From Pseudomonas sp. AN-1 (GTDB lineage Bacteria; Pseudomonadota; Gammaproteobacteria; Pseudomonadales; Pseudomonadaceae): a DNA stretch of 64,000 bases. Positions 7,943 to 19,300 of the stretch are shown one piece after another. Below the pieces are notes generated by a model. It saw only the letters and a list, made by a program, of their open reading frames with translations, was not told the origin of the DNA and made no database searches. The translations under genes were made by a program, and so were the position numbers. The DNA lies in assembly GCF_034057115.1 (NCBI RefSeq), contig NZ_CP139195.1, positions 2,976,001 to 3,040,000 of the forward strand, written 5' to 3'. How positions within the stretch are numbered: the stretch's first letter is position 1; every line of letters starts with the position of its first letter.

Positions 7943-10753
7943 ATGAGTCTAGCCCCTCTCGTCCTGGTGGACGGTTCCTCCTACCTGTACCGCGCCTTCC
8001 ACGCCCTGCCGCCGCTGCACACCTCCGCCGGCCTGCCCACCGGGGCGGTCAAGGGCGTGCTGAACATGCTGCTGTCGCTGCGCCGCCAGTACCCGGACAG
8101 CCCGTTCGCCGTGGTGTTCGACGCCAAGGGCCCGACCTTCCGCGACGAGCTGTTCGAGCACTACAAGTCGCATCGCCCGCCGATGCCCGACGACCTGCGC
8201 GTGCAGATCGAGCCGCTGCACGCCTGCGTGCGCGCCCTCGGCCTGCCGCTGCTGTGCATCGAGGGGGTGGAAGCCGACGACGTGATCGGCACCCTGGCGC
8301 GCTCCAGCGCCGCCGCCGACCGCCCGGTGCTGATCTCCACCGGCGACAAGGACATGGCCCAGCTGGTCGACGGCCACATCAGCCTGGTCAACACCATGAC
8401 CAACCCGCCGACCTATCTCGACCGCGACGGCGTGGTGGCCAAGTTCGGCATCGGCCCGGAGCTGATCATCGACTACCTGGCGCTGATGGGCGACAAGGTC
8501 GACAACATCCCCGGCGTGCCCGGGGTCGGCGAGAAGACCGCGCTGGGCCTGCTGCAGGGCCTCGGCGGCGGCCTCGACCTGATCTATTCCAGCCTCGAGC
8601 AGGTGCCGGCGCTGCCGATCCGCGGCGCCAAGTCGCTGCCGGCCAAGCTCGAGGAGCACCGCGAGATGGCCTACCTGTCCTACCGGCTGGCGACCATCAA
8701 GACCGACGTGGCGCTGGACGTCGCCCTCGACGACCTGCACCCGGGCGAAGCCGACCGCCCGGCACTGATCGAGCTGTACCGCACCCTGGAGTTCAGGAGC
8801 TGGCTGGACGAGCTGCTGCGCGAGGCGAAGGCCGCCGGCGTACCGGTGGCCGGCACTCCGGTGGCCGGCACTCCGGCGTCCGGCGCTCCCGCCGAAGGCG
8901 GCGCGGCGACTGCCACTGCCACAGAAGCCGCGGCTGCGCCCGAGACCCGCTACGAGATCGTGCTGGAACAGGCGCAGTTCGACGCCTGGCTGGAAAAGCT
9001 CGAGGCGGCCGAGCTGTTCGCCTTCGACACCGAGACCACCGGCCTCGACGCCCAGCAGGCCGAGCTGGTCGGCATTTCCTTCGCGGTCAGCGCCTTTGAG
9101 GCGGCCTACGTGCCGCTGACCCACAGCTACATGGGCGTACCCGCGCAGCTGGACCGCGACACGGTGCTGGCCGCGCTCAAGCCGCTGCTGGAAGACCCGG
9201 CCAGGGCCAAGGTCGGCCAGCACGCCAAGTACGACATCAACATCCTCGCCCGCTGCGGCATCGAGGTGCGCGGCGTGGCCTTCGACACCATGCTGGAGTC
9301 CTACGTGCTGGACTCCACCGCCACCCGCCACGACATGGACAGCCTGGCGCTCAAGTACCTCGGCCAGAGCACGGTGAAGTTCGAGGACATCGCCGGCAAG
9401 GGCGCCAAGCAGCTGACCTTCGACCAGATCGCCCTCGAGCAGGCCGGCCCCTACGCCGCCGAGGACGCCGACGTCACCCTGCGCCTGCACCAGACCCTGT
9501 GGCAGAAGCTGGAAGCCGTGCCGGCGCTGGCGAAGGTGCTGACCGAGATCGAGATGCCGCTGGTGCCGGTGCTGGCGCGCATCGAGCGCCACGGCGCGCT
9601 GGTCGACGCCAAGCTGCTCGGCCAGCAGAGCGTCGAGCTGGGCGAGAAGATGCAGCAGCTGCAGCGTCAGGCCTTCGAGCTGGCCGGCGAGGAATTCAAC
9701 CTCGCCTCGCCCAAGCAGCTCGGCGCCATCCTCTACGACAAGCTCGGCCTGCCGGTGCTGTCGAAGACCGCCAAGGGCCAGGCCTCCACCGCCGAGAGCG
9801 TGCTCGCCGAGCTGGCCGAGCAGGGTTTCGAACTGCCGCAGGTGCTGATGGACTACCGCAGCGTCAGCAAGCTGAAGAGCACCTACACCGACAAGCTGCC
9901 CGAGCAGATCAACCCGCGCACCGGGCGCATCCACACCAGCTACCACCAGGCGGTGACCGCCACCGGCCGGCTGTCCTCCAGCGACCCGAACCTGCAGAAC
10001 ATCCCGATCCGCACCGCCGAAGGGCGGCGCATCCGCCAGGCCTTCGTCGCCGCGCCGGGCTACCGGCTGGTGGCCGCCGACTACTCGCAGATCGAGCTGC
10101 GCATCATGGCCCACCTGGCCCAGGACGCGGGCCTGCTGGACGCCTTCCGCCACGGCCGCGACGTGCACCGCGCCACCGCCGCCGAGGTGTTCGGCGTCGA
10201 GCTGGAGCAGGTCAGCTCCGAGCAGCGGCGCAGCGCCAAGGCGATCAACTTCGGCCTGATCTACGGCATGAGCGCCTTCGGCCTGGCCAAACAGATCGGC
10301 GTCGAGCGCAAGCAGGCGCAGGCCTACATCGACCGCTACTTCGCCCGCTATCCCGGCGTGCTGGCCTATATGGAACGCACCCGCGAGCAGGCCGCGGCGC
10401 AGGGCTACGTCGAGACCCTGTTCGGCCGCCGCCTGTACCTGCCGGAGATCCACTCGAAGAACGGCGCCATGCGCAAGGCCGCCGAGCGCACGGCGATCAA
10501 CGCGCCGATGCAGGGCACCGCGGCGGACATCATCAAGCGCGCCATGGTGGCGGTGGACGCCTGGCTGCAGGAGTCCGGGCTGGATGCGCGGATGATCCTC
10601 CAGGTGCACGACGAACTGGTGCTGGAAGTGCGCGAGGACCAGGTGGAGGAACTCGAGGCCGGCCTGCTGCCGCGCATGAGCGGCGCCGCGCAGCTGGATG
10701 TGCCGCTGCTGGTCGAGGCCGGGGTGGGCAGCAACTGGGACGAGGCCCACTGA
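7943..10753 (+). CDS. polA: DNA polymerase I
   Basis: 936-residue three-domain enzyme for Okazaki-fragment maturation and repair. Residues 1-~290 are the 5'-3' nuclease ([17 protein letters not shown], then [10 protein letters not shown] and [11 protein letters not shown]). Residues ~335-530 are the 3'-5' exonuclease with the intact acidic motif FDTETTGLD, so proofreading should be active. The remainder is the polymerase domain with motifs A ([13 protein letters not shown]), B ([14 protein letters not shown]) and C ([10 protein letters not shown]). The linker between nuclease and exonuclease is an Ala/Pro/Gly-rich stretch with a tandem repeat of VAGTP. The ATG at 7943 begins [13 protein letters not shown]. 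Monocistronic; a probable sRNA gene follows. Confidence 0.98.
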   Translation: MSLAPLVLVDGSSYLYRAFHALPPLHTSAGLPTGAVKGVLNMLLSLRRQYPDSPFAVVFDAKGPTFRDELFEHYKSHRPPMPDDLRVQIEPLHACVRALGLPLLCIEGVEADDVIGTLARSSAAADRPVLISTGDKDMAQLVDGHISLVNTMTNPPTYLDRDGVVAKFGIGPELIIDYLALMGDKVDNIPGVPGVGEKTALGLLQGLGGGLDLIYSSLEQVPALPIRGAKSLPAKLEEHREMAYLSYRLATIKTDVALDVALDDLHPGEADRPALIELYRTLEFRSWLDELLREAKAAGVPVAGTPVAGTPASGAPAEGGAATATATEAAAAPETRYEIVLEQAQFDAWLEKLEAAELFAFDTETTGLDAQQAELVGISFAVSAFEAAYVPLTHSYMGVPAQLDRDTVLAALKPLLEDPARAKVGQHAKYDINILARCGIEVRGVAFDTMLESYVLDSTATRHDMDSLALKYLGQSTVKFEDIAGKGAKQLTFDQIALEQAGPYAAEDADVTLRLHQTLWQKLEAVPALAKVLTEIEMPLVPVLARIERHGALVDAKLLGQQSVELGEKMQQLQRQAFELAGEEFNLASPKQLGAILYDKLGLPVLSKTAKGQASTAESVLAELAEQGFELPQVLMDYRSVSKLKSTYTDKLPEQINPRTGRIHTSYHQAVTATGRLSSSDPNLQNIPIRTAEGRRIRQAFVAAPGYRLVAADYSQIELRIMAHLAQDAGLLDAFRHGRDVHRATAAEVFGVELEQVSSEQRRSAKAINFGLIYGMSAFGLAKQIGVERKQAQAYIDRYFARYPGVLAYMERTREQAAAQGYVETLFGRRLYLPEIHSKNGAMRKAAERTAINAPMQGTAADIIKRAMVAVDAWLQESGLDARMILQVHDELVLEVREDQVEELEAGLLPRMSGAAQLDVPLLVEAGVGSNWDEAH
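8843..8872 (+). repeat. Tandem 15-bp repeat inside polA linker
   Basis: Two exact copies of CCGGTGGCCGGCACT in a row, then a diverged third (CCGGCGTCCGGCGCT). In frame they encode [15 protein letters not shown] in the flexible linker between the 5' nuclease and proofreading domains. Likely replication slippage in a region free of structural constraint. Confidence 0.85.
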
Positions 10754-10772
10754 GCCGAGCCGACCAACGGCT

Positions 10773-10800
10773 GAACTTTGTCGCGCAGGCCGCGGTCAAT
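10773..10800 (+). promoter_or_regulatory. Candidate AlgU/RpoE-type promoter of the sRNA
   Basis: GAACTT at 10773-10778 is a perfect -35 element for the envelope-stress sigma factor (AlgU/sigma-22). Seventeen bases later lies TCAAT (10796-10800), a weaker match to the TCTGA/TCAAA -10. Transcription would begin near 10806. Seen: the hexamer and spacing. Inferred: sigma-22 dependence, as known for ErsA in P. aeruginosa. Confidence 0.55.
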
Positions 10801-10806
10801 TGTTCT

Positions 10807-10936
10807 GAGTGGTTGGCAGACCCCTCATGGGTTTCCTTGCAGAACCCTGTGTTGGCAGAACGCCCGCCTGCCCCGCCCTGGCAGCCGGGCTCGATGACCG
10901 ACCTTCCATCCCCCCAACGGAAGGTCGGTTTTTTTT
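10807..10936 (+). ncRNA. ersA: Probable ErsA (Spot 42-like) small RNA
   Basis: A ~130-nt non-coding transcript is predicted in the polA-engB gap, starting just after an AlgU-type promoter and ending in a strong intrinsic terminator. In P. aeruginosa the Hfq-dependent sRNA ErsA is encoded in exactly this interval, has about this length, depends on sigma-22 and acts on envelope and exopolysaccharide genes such as algC. The interval contains the unpaired pyrimidine-rich stretches expected of an Hfq-bound regulator (for example TTTCCTTGCAG). Identification is from location, length and signals, not from alignment. The 5' end is approximate. Confidence 0.72.
10897..10936 (+). terminator. Intrinsic terminator
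   Basis: Perfect 11-bp stem ACCGACCTTCC / GGAAGGTCGGT (10897-10907 and 10919-10929) with an 11-nt loop and a run of eight T. It ends the sRNA and any polA readthrough; engB converges 15 bp further on. Confidence 0.93.
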
Positions 10937-10950
10937 GCCTGCGCGAAACC

Positions 10951-11598
10951 TCAGGCCTGCTCGGCGACCGCCTCGTCTTCCTCCAGCAGGCCCATCCAGC
11001 CGGCCAGCACGGCCTGCGCATCCTCGATGCCCTGGCGCTTGGGCGCGGAGAACAGCTGCACGCTGGCCACCTCGCCCCAGCCCTGGCGGATCTCCTTCTG
11101 CACCTTGAGCAGGGTGTTCTTCGCCGCGCCGAAGGTCAGCTTGTCGGCCTTGGTCAGCAGGATGTGCATGGGCAGGCAGCTGGCCTTGGCCCAGTCGAGC
11201 ATCAGCAGGTCGAACTCGGTGAGCGGATGGCGGATGTCCATGAGCAGCACCACGCCGACCAGGCTGTGGCGGCTGCCCAGGTAGGCCTCGAGGTGGCGCT
11301 GCCAGTGCTGCTTGAGCGGGATCGGCACCTTGGCGTAGCCGTAGCCGGGCAGGTCGACCAGGCGGCGCTGGTCGTCGAGGCGGAAGAAGTTGATCAGCTG
11401 GGTACGCCCCGGGGTCTTCGAGGTGCGCGCCAGGCGGGCATGGGTCAGGGTGTTCAGCGCGCTGGACTTGCCGGCGTTGGAGCGCCCGGCGAAGGCCACC
11501 TCGAAGCCCTCGTCCGGCGGACACTGGTCGACCTGGGCGGCGCTCTTGATGAAGGCGGCCTGCTGACACAGACCGAGGATGGGATTCTTGACGGACAT
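10951..11598 (-). CDS. engB: Ribosome-biogenesis GTPase EngB (YihA/YsxC)
   Basis: 215-residue essential GTPase for late assembly of the 50S ribosomal subunit. Walker A GRSNAGKS is at residues 38-45, the G3 motif DLPGYGYAK at 82-90, and the G4 motif TKAD near residue 150. Length fits the family. ATG at 11598 gives [13 protein letters not shown], the usual Pseudomonas start. Convergent with polA and divergent from the cytochrome c5 gene. The extra C-terminal acidic tail ([12 protein letters not shown]) is common in this genus. Confidence 0.96.
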   Translation of the reverse strand: MSVKNPILGLCQQAAFIKSAAQVDQCPPDEGFEVAFAGRSNAGKSSALNTLTHARLARTSKTPGRTQLINFFRLDDQRRLVDLPGYGYAKVPIPLKQHWQRHLEAYLGSRHSLVGVVLLMDIRHPLTEFDLLMLDWAKASCLPMHILLTKADKLTFGAAKNTLLKVQKEIRQGWGEVASVQLFSAPKRQGIEDAQAVLAGWMGLLEEDEAVAEQA

Positions 11599-11821
11599 GG
11601 CGAGGGCCTGTTCTGCGCCTGCGCAACAACGCGTTGCAGGCTGGGGCTGGTAGGTGCTGCGACAAAGTGTCGCTGACGGCGGTTCCGTTTCCGTTTTGAC
11701 GTCGCCTGTATATAATGCCACGGATTTTGTGTGCGCTTTATTCCCAAGTTCAGTGTCCACGCGGACGGACCCCGCCGGCAGAGCGACGGGCCGTTTTCCC
11801 CTGATGTAGAAGAGGTCGACC

Positions 11822-12118
11822 ATGAAGAAACTGTTGCTTGCTGTGTCGCTCGTTGCTGCCGCCGCCTCCGCGCAGGCCGCCCAGGATCCGGAAGCGGTGT
11901 TCAATCGTGCCTGTGCCGCCTGCCACAACGGCGCACTGCCCATGGCACCGCTGAAGGGCGACAAGGCCGCCTGGGAACCGCGTCTGGCCAAGGGTATGGA
12001 TGCACTGGTCGCAAGCGTCACCAACGGCTTCAATGCCATGCCGCCGCGCGGCATGTGCATGGACTGCACCGCCGAGGACTACAAGGCCGTCATCGAGTGG
12101 ATGAGTGCCTCCAAGTAA
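11822..12118 (+). CDS. Cytochrome c5-like monohaem protein
   Basis: 98-residue periplasmic c-type cytochrome. Signal peptide [19 protein letters not shown] is followed by the haem-binding CAACH at residues 31-35. A second cysteine pair, C79 and C82 (MCMDC), matches the disulfide of the cytochrome c5 group; NAMPPRG supplies the likely axial methionine. It probably carries electrons in respiration. It lies 42 bp upstream of the cytochrome c4 gene and 106 bp before it starts a TATAAT-like sequence is visible. GAAGAGG precedes the ATG as ribosome-binding site. The two cytochromes are likely co-transcribed. Confidence 0.9.
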   Translation: MKKLLLAVSLVAAAASAQAAQDPEAVFNRACAACHNGALPMAPLKGDKAAWEPRLAKGMDALVASVTNGFNAMPPRGMCMDCTAEDYKAVIEWMSASK

Positions 12119-12160
12119 TCCCGATACCCCCCTTACCTTTAGCCGTAGCTGGATTAGCTG

Positions 12161-12766
12161 ATGAACAAACTACTCGTGAGTCTGCTGTTGACCCTGGGCG
12201 TGACCGGTGTGGCCCATGCCGCCGGCGATGCCACCGCTGGACAGACCAAGGCAGCCGTCTGCGGCGCCTGCCACGGCCCGGACGGCAACAGCGCAGCGCC
12301 CAATTTCCCGAAACTGGCTGGCCAGGGCGAGCGCTATCTGCTCAAGCAGATGCAGGACATCAAGGGTGGTAAGCGTACCGTGATCGAGATGACCGGCCTG
12401 CTCAACAACCTGAGCGACCAGGATCTGGCCGACATCGCCGCCTACTTCTCCAGCCAGAAGGGCAGCATCGGCCAGGCCGATCCCAAGCTGGTGGCGCGCG
12501 GCGAAGCGCTGTTCCGCGGCGGCAACCTGGAACTGGGCATGCCGGCCTGCACCGGCTGCCACGCTCCGGACGGCCGCGGCAACGACCTGGCCGGCTTCCC
12601 GCAGCTCAACGGCCAGCACGCCCAGTACGTGACCAAGCAGCTGACCGACTTCCGCGAAGGCAACCGCACCAACGACGGCGACGCCATGATCATGCGCTCC
12701 ATCGCCGCCAAGCTGAGCAACAAGGACATCGAAGCGGTGTCCAGCTACATCCAGGGTCTGCACTGA
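12161..12766 (+). CDS. cc4: Cytochrome c4, dihaem
   Basis: 201-residue periplasmic dihaem cytochrome. Signal peptide is MNKLLVSLLLTLGVTGVAHA. Haem motifs are CGACH (residues 34-38) and CTGCH (130-134), one in each of two homologous halves, as expected for cytochrome c4. It delivers electrons toward terminal oxidases. Follows cytochrome c5 and ends 26 bp before a strong terminator; dsbA follows. The order engB - c5 - c4 - dsbA is conserved in Pseudomonas. Confidence 0.95.
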   Translation: MNKLLVSLLLTLGVTGVAHAAGDATAGQTKAAVCGACHGPDGNSAAPNFPKLAGQGERYLLKQMQDIKGGKRTVIEMTGLLNNLSDQDLADIAAYFSSQKGSIGQADPKLVARGEALFRGGNLELGMPACTGCHAPDGRGNDLAGFPQLNGQHAQYVTKQLTDFREGNRTNDGDAMIMRSIAAKLSNKDIEAVSSYIQGLH

Positions 12767-12792
12767 GCGATCCCGCAGTAGCCTGCAACATA

Positions 12793-12822
12793 AAAAGGGC
12801 GGCCATGGCCGCCCTTTTTTTT
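12793..12822 (+). terminator. Intrinsic terminator after cytochrome c4
   Basis: AAAAGGGCGGCCATGGCCGC forms a nearly continuous palindrome (stem AAAGGGCGGCC / GGCCGCCCTTT around AT) followed by eight T in total. It separates the cytochrome genes from dsbA. Confidence 0.92.
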
Positions 12823-12913
12823 GCCCGTCTCGCCTACAATCGCGTGGAATTCGCCAGCGGCCGCCGGTGTCCAACCGCCAGCCGCCCCACGTCATCCTGT
12901 CCAGGAGTCAAGC

Positions 12914-13558
12914 ATGCGTAACCTGATTCTCTCGGCCGTTCTGGCCGGCCTCAGCCTGTTCGGCGCCACCGTTTCAGCCGAGGAGATCCAGGCCGGCAAG
13001 CAGTACGTCCAGCTGAGCAGCCCGGTGCCGGTCGCCCAGCCCGGCAAGATCGAGGTGGTCGAGCTGTTCTGGTACGGCTGCCCGCACTGCTACCAGCTCG
13101 AGCCGACCATCCAGCCGTGGGCCGAGAAGCTGCCGGAAGACGTCAACTTCGTGCGCATCCCGGCGCTGTTCGGCGGCCTGTGGAACGTCCACGGCCAGAT
13201 GTTCCTGACCCTCGAGGCCATGGGCGTCGAGGCCAAGGTGCACGACGCGGTGTTCGCCGCCATCCACCGCGAAGGCAAGAAGCTCGCCACCCCGGAGGAG
13301 ATGGCCGAGTTCCTCGCCGGCCAGGGCGTGGACAAGGACGCCTTCCTCAAGACCTTCAACTCCTTCGCCGTGAAGGGCCAGATGGAGAAGGCCAAGAAGC
13401 TGGCCATGGCCTACCAGATCACCGGCGTGCCGGTGCTGGTGGTCAACGGCAAGTACCGCTTCGACCTCGGCACCGCCGGCGGCCCGAACGGCGCCCTCCA
13501 GGTCGCCGACCACCTGATCGCCAAGGAACGCGCGACCCAGCAAGCCCCCGCCCAGTAA
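12914..13558 (+). CDS. dsbA: Periplasmic thiol:disulfide oxidoreductase DsbA
   Basis: 214-residue protein that introduces disulfide bonds into exported proteins. Signal peptide of ~22 residues (ending ATVSA). The thioredoxin-fold active site is CPHC at residues 56-59 in FWYGCPHCY; the cis-proline loop is TGVPVLVVNG. Length matches Pseudomonas DsbA1. CAGGAG lies just upstream of the ATG at 12914. The next gene starts 12 bp downstream, so the two are probably one transcript. Confidence 0.96.
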   Translation: MRNLILSAVLAGLSLFGATVSAEEIQAGKQYVQLSSPVPVAQPGKIEVVELFWYGCPHCYQLEPTIQPWAEKLPEDVNFVRIPALFGGLWNVHGQMFLTLEAMGVEAKVHDAVFAAIHREGKKLATPEEMAEFLAGQGVDKDAFLKTFNSFAVKGQMEKAKKLAMAYQITGVPVLVVNGKYRFDLGTAGGPNGALQVADHLIAKERATQQAPAQ

Positions 13559-13569
13559 CGGCGGCGGCC

Positions 13570-14421
13570 ATGCTCAGGCGCTGGACCACCCCGCGCGCGC
13601 CCGGCATCCGGGCCGCGCGACACAATCCGCAGGCCGGCGAAGTCGCTGTCGGCGAAACCCTGCGCCTGCTCAGCTTCAACATCCAGGTCGGCATCAGCAC
13701 CCGCCGCTACCATCACTACCTGACCCGCAGCTGGCAGCACCTGCTGCCGCACCGCGAGCGGGCGGTCAACCTGCAGCAGATCGGTGCGCTGCTCGGCGAC
13801 TTCGACCTGGTCGCCCTGCAGGAGGTCGACGGCGGCAGCCTGCGCTCCGACTACGTCAACCAGGTCGAGCACCTCGCCCAGCTCGGCAACTTCCCCTACT
13901 GGTACCAGCAGCTCAACCGCAACCTCGGCGCGCTGGCCCAGCACAGCAACGGCCTGCTCAGCCGCCTGCGCCCGCAGCAGCTGGAGGACCACCCGCTGCC
14001 TGGCCCGCCCGGCCGCGGCGCCATCCTGCTGCGCTTCGGCGAAGGGTCGGAGGCGCTGGCGGTGGTGATGATGCACCTGGCCCTCGGCGCGCGCGTGCGC
14101 ACCCGCCAGCTGGCCTACATCCGCGAACTGATCCACGGCTACCGCCACTGCGTGCTGATGGGCGACATGAACACCCACGCCGCCGAACTGCTCGAGCACT
14201 CGCCGCTGCGCGGCCTCGGCCTGGTCGCCCCGCAGACCTGCGCCACCTACCCCAGCTGGCAGCCGCAGCGCTGCATCGACCACATCCTGCTCAGCCCGCA
14301 GCTGACCCTGGAGCGCATGGCCGTGCTGGATGCGCCGATCTCCGACCACCTGCCGGTGGCGGTGGACATCCGCCTGCCCGCCGGCCTGCGCCAGCAGCCG
14401 CTGGTGGTGGCGCCCGGATAA
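13570..14421 (+). CDS. Endonuclease/exonuclease/phosphatase-family protein
   Basis: 283-residue member of the EEP (DNase I-like) superfamily. Typical motifs are visible: LLSFNIQVG (Asn near residue 38), ALQEVDGG (catalytic Glu), LMGDMNTH (Asp/Asn) and the C-terminal SDHLPVAVDI (Asp-His). No signal peptide. The substrate may be nucleic acid or a phosphoester lipid and cannot be told from sequence. It follows dsbA by 11 bp in a conserved Pseudomonas order, before the AmpDh2-like amidase. Confidence 0.85.
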   Translation: MLRRWTTPRAPGIRAARHNPQAGEVAVGETLRLLSFNIQVGISTRRYHHYLTRSWQHLLPHRERAVNLQQIGALLGDFDLVALQEVDGGSLRSDYVNQVEHLAQLGNFPYWYQQLNRNLGALAQHSNGLLSRLRPQQLEDHPLPGPPGRGAILLRFGEGSEALAVVMMHLALGARVRTRQLAYIRELIHGYRHCVLMGDMNTHAAELLEHSPLRGLGLVAPQTCATYPSWQPQRCIDHILLSPQLTLERMAVLDAPISDHLPVAVDIRLPAGLRQQPLVVAPG

Positions 14422-14503
14422 ACCCGCTCACATCTCGAGCGTCCGCCCCGGCGCGCCGGCAGGCTATGCTGGGCATCCGCTCCACCGCACCCGGCACCGC
14501 GCC

Positions 14504-15268
14504 ATGAAGATCCTGCTCCCCCTCGCCCTCACCCTGCTGCTCGCCGGCTGCGCCGGCGGCCTGCGCTTCGACGACAGCCAGCGCTCGGTCGACCACAGCA
14601 GCCGGGTCGAATTCATCGTCATCCACTACACCTCCAGCGACCTGCCGCGCTCGCTGAAGACCCTCAGCCACGGCGGCGTCAGCGCCCACTACCTGCTGCC
14701 GGCCGACGGCAGGAAGATCTACCGCATGGTCGACGAGAGCCGCCGCGCCTGGCACGCCGGCGACAGCCAGTGGCGCGGGCGCACCTGGCTCAACGCCAGC
14801 TCGATCGGCATCGAGATCGTCAACCCCGGCTATACCGATGGCCCGGACGGGCGCACCTGGCATCCCTACCCGCAGGCGCAGATCGACCGCCTGATCGCCC
14901 TGCTCAGGGACATCCAGGCCCGCCACGGCGTGGCGCCGGTCAACATCGTCGGCCACAGCGACATCGCTCCGCAGCGCAAGGTCGACCCCGGCCCGCTGTT
15001 CCCCTGGCGCCAGCTCGCCGCCGCCGGACTGATCCCCTGGCCCGAGGCCGCCGTGGTGCAGGGGAAGCTGCGCCAGCTGGACGGCCGGGTGCCCGAGGTG
15101 GCCTGGTTCCAGCACCAGCTCGAACGCATCGGCTACGCGGTGCCGCAGCATGGCCAGCTGGACGAGGCCACCCGCAACGTGCTCGCCGCCTTCCAGATGA
15201 AGTACCGCCCCGAGCGCCACGACGGCCAGCCCGACCTGCACAGCGCCGCGCTGCTGCTGGCGCTGTAG
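14504..15268 (+). CDS. N-acetylmuramoyl-L-alanine amidase, AmpDh2-like lipoprotein
   Basis: 254-residue zinc amidase that cleaves between N-acetylmuramic acid and L-alanine in peptidoglycan. Lipobox LLAGC puts the lipidated cysteine at residue 16. The amidase_2 domain (residues ~35-180) shows the zinc ligands in IVIHYT, the distal HSD and the KVDPGPLFPW end motif. The last ~60 residues form a peptidoglycan-binding helical domain (WFQHQLERIGYAVP). This layout and the position after dsbA match AmpDh2 of P. aeruginosa, an outer-membrane, periplasm-facing amidase, rather than cytoplasmic AmpD. Confidence 0.88.
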   Translation: MKILLPLALTLLLAGCAGGLRFDDSQRSVDHSSRVEFIVIHYTSSDLPRSLKTLSHGGVSAHYLLPADGRKIYRMVDESRRAWHAGDSQWRGRTWLNASSIGIEIVNPGYTDGPDGRTWHPYPQAQIDRLIALLRDIQARHGVAPVNIVGHSDIAPQRKVDPGPLFPWRQLAAAGLIPWPEAAVVQGKLRQLDGRVPEVAWFQHQLERIGYAVPQHGQLDEATRNVLAAFQMKYRPERHDGQPDLHSAALLLAL

Positions 15269-15418
15269 CCTCCCGGAGCGCCGCGACCTTCTACACTCTG
15301 CGCAGGGTTTTCCGCCGCGTTCGGCGGAAGCGCTCGCGTTTGCAGGTAAACTTGCCGGTCTGCCGCCGATCCACAAGCACGCCGGCAGATCCAACAAACA
15401 GAAGAAGGAAGCACCTCC

Positions 15419-16390
15419 ATGAAAGGCAAAACCTTGGCATGGGCCCTGTCCGCAACCCTGGCAGGCCTCTCTCTGGGCGGGACCGTTCAGGCACAGGACA
15501 AGTTCGTCACCATCGGCACCGGCGGCCAGACCGGCGTCTACTACGTGGCCGGCCAGTCGATCTGCCGGTTCCTCAACCGCGGCGCGGCCGAGCACCAGAT
15601 CAAGTGCAACGCCCCGGCCAGCGGCGGCGGCGTGGCCAACGTCAACGGCATCCGCAGCGGCGAATTCAACTTCGGCATCATGCAGTCCGATCACCAGTAC
15701 AAGGCGATGAAGGGCGAAGCGCCGTTCCAGGCCGAAGGCCCGATGGAGGACATCCGCGCGGTGTTCTCCCTGCAGAGCGAGGTGTTCACCATCCTCGCCC
15801 GCCGCGACGCCAGGATCGCCGGCTTCGACGACCTCAAGGGCAAGCGCGTCAACATCGGCAACCCCGGCTCCGGCCAGCGCGACACCCTCGACGAGATCCT
15901 GCGCGTGAAGGGCTGGGACAAGTCGGCCTTCGCCCTCGCCGCCGAGCTCAAGCCGGCCGAGCAGGCCGCCGCGCTGAGCGACAACAACATCGACGCCATG
16001 ACCTACTTCGTCGGCCACCCCAACGGCGCGATCCAGGAAGCCACCACCACGGTCGACGCGGTACTGGTGCCGGTCACCGGCCCGGACATCGACAAGCTGC
16101 TGGCCGAGAAGAGCTACTACACCAAGGCCGAGATCCCCGGTGGCCTGTACAAGGGCAACGACGCCGCGACCCCGTCGATCGGCGGTAAGGCGGTGCTGTC
16201 CACCAGCGCCAAGACCGATCCCGAGGTGGTCTACCAGCTGGTCAAGTCGGTGTTCGACAACCTCGAGCGCTTCCAGCGCCTGCACCCGGCGTTCCAGGGC
16301 CTCAAGGCCGAGGACATGATCAAGGTCGGCCTGTCCGCCCCGCTGCACGAGGGCGCCGCGCGGTACTACAAGGAGCGCGGCTGGCTGTAA
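15419..16390 (+). CDS. TAXI-family TRAP transporter solute receptor
   Basis: 323-residue periplasmic binding protein of the TAXI branch of TRAP transporters. Signal peptide ends near VQAQD (residue ~26). The family hallmark FVTIGTGGQTGVYYVAGQSI is present, followed by a second lobe with FDDLKGKRVNIGNPGSGQR. It captures a solute, probably a small carboxylate such as glutamate or a dicarboxylate, for the fused permease encoded 270 bp downstream. The gap holds a repeat element. Substrate cannot be read from the sequence. Confidence 0.92.
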   Translation: MKGKTLAWALSATLAGLSLGGTVQAQDKFVTIGTGGQTGVYYVAGQSICRFLNRGAAEHQIKCNAPASGGGVANVNGIRSGEFNFGIMQSDHQYKAMKGEAPFQAEGPMEDIRAVFSLQSEVFTILARRDARIAGFDDLKGKRVNIGNPGSGQRDTLDEILRVKGWDKSAFALAAELKPAEQAAALSDNNIDAMTYFVGHPNGAIQEATTTVDAVLVPVTGPDIDKLLAEKSYYTKAEIPGGLYKGNDAATPSIGGKAVLSTSAKTDPEVVYQLVKSVFDNLERFQRLHPAFQGLKAEDMIKVGLSAPLHEGAARYYKERGWL

Positions 16391-16399
16391 GGAACCGTC

Positions 16400-16521
16400 C
16401 ACGATCTGCTGCGCGTCGGCCATGCTGCGTTGAAATCGGCTTCGGACTGCTCATTTACAGTTCGTAAACTCCGCGTCCTCAGCCGATTTCGCCTTGCCTG
16501 GCGCTAGCTCGCGAGATCGTG
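16400..16521. repeat. Nested palindromic intergenic element, 122 bp
   Basis: Three concentric inverted repeats share one centre: outer CACGATCT / AGATCGTG (16400-16407, 16514-16521), middle GAAATCGGCT / AGCCGATTTC (16432-16441, 16481-16490) and inner TTTAC / GTAAA (16454-16458, 16464-16468). The whole would fold into a long interrupted hairpin. It carries no open frame and sits between two genes of one transporter. I remember similar elements as dispersed intergenic repeats in Pseudomonas-type genomes; only one copy is in this window. Confidence 0.8.
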
Positions 16522-16661
16522 AACCGGCTCCTCGCCACCATTCCCTTTGCCGGGCGCTGCTACTCTGCTAGTAGCGCCCGCCATGCCGCTTCCACCCGGA
16601 ACCCGCGTGCCGCGAGGCCGCGGGTTCCGGCGTTATCCGTTTTCCGCTGCAGGTTCATCCC

Positions 16662-19217
<2,556 letters not shown>

Positions 19218-19300
19218 ACTCGTGCAGTCTGAGGTAGTCTGAAGCAGCATCCGGCGGCGCCCAGCGGGCGCCGCTTTCTTTCACCAGCAAGGAACCGCTG

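Noticed and set aside
7949-10750. Very long open frame antisense to polA, and similar long antisense frames over the MFS, TRAP, hut and pnt genes
   Set aside because: High G+C sequence lacks stop codons by chance in certain frames; the translations are low-complexity (His/Gln/Leu/Arg-rich) and have no family resemblance, whereas the sense frames have clear motifs.
10804-10808. TCTGA as -10 partner of the GAACTT in the sRNA promoter
   Set aside because: Spacing of 25 bp is too long for AlgU/RpoE promoters; TCAAT at 17 bp fits better.
11696-11716. TTGACG and TATAAT upstream of the cytochrome c5 gene as a sigma-70 promoter
   Set aside because: The two hexamers are only nine bases apart. TATAAT (11711-11716) may still be a -10 with a poor -35, but the pair as seen is not a functional promoter.
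14504-15268. Cytosolic AmpD (beta-lactamase induction) as identity of the amidase
   Set aside because: It has a lipobox, a C-terminal peptidoglycan-binding domain and the AmpDh2 neighbourhood, unlike AmpD.
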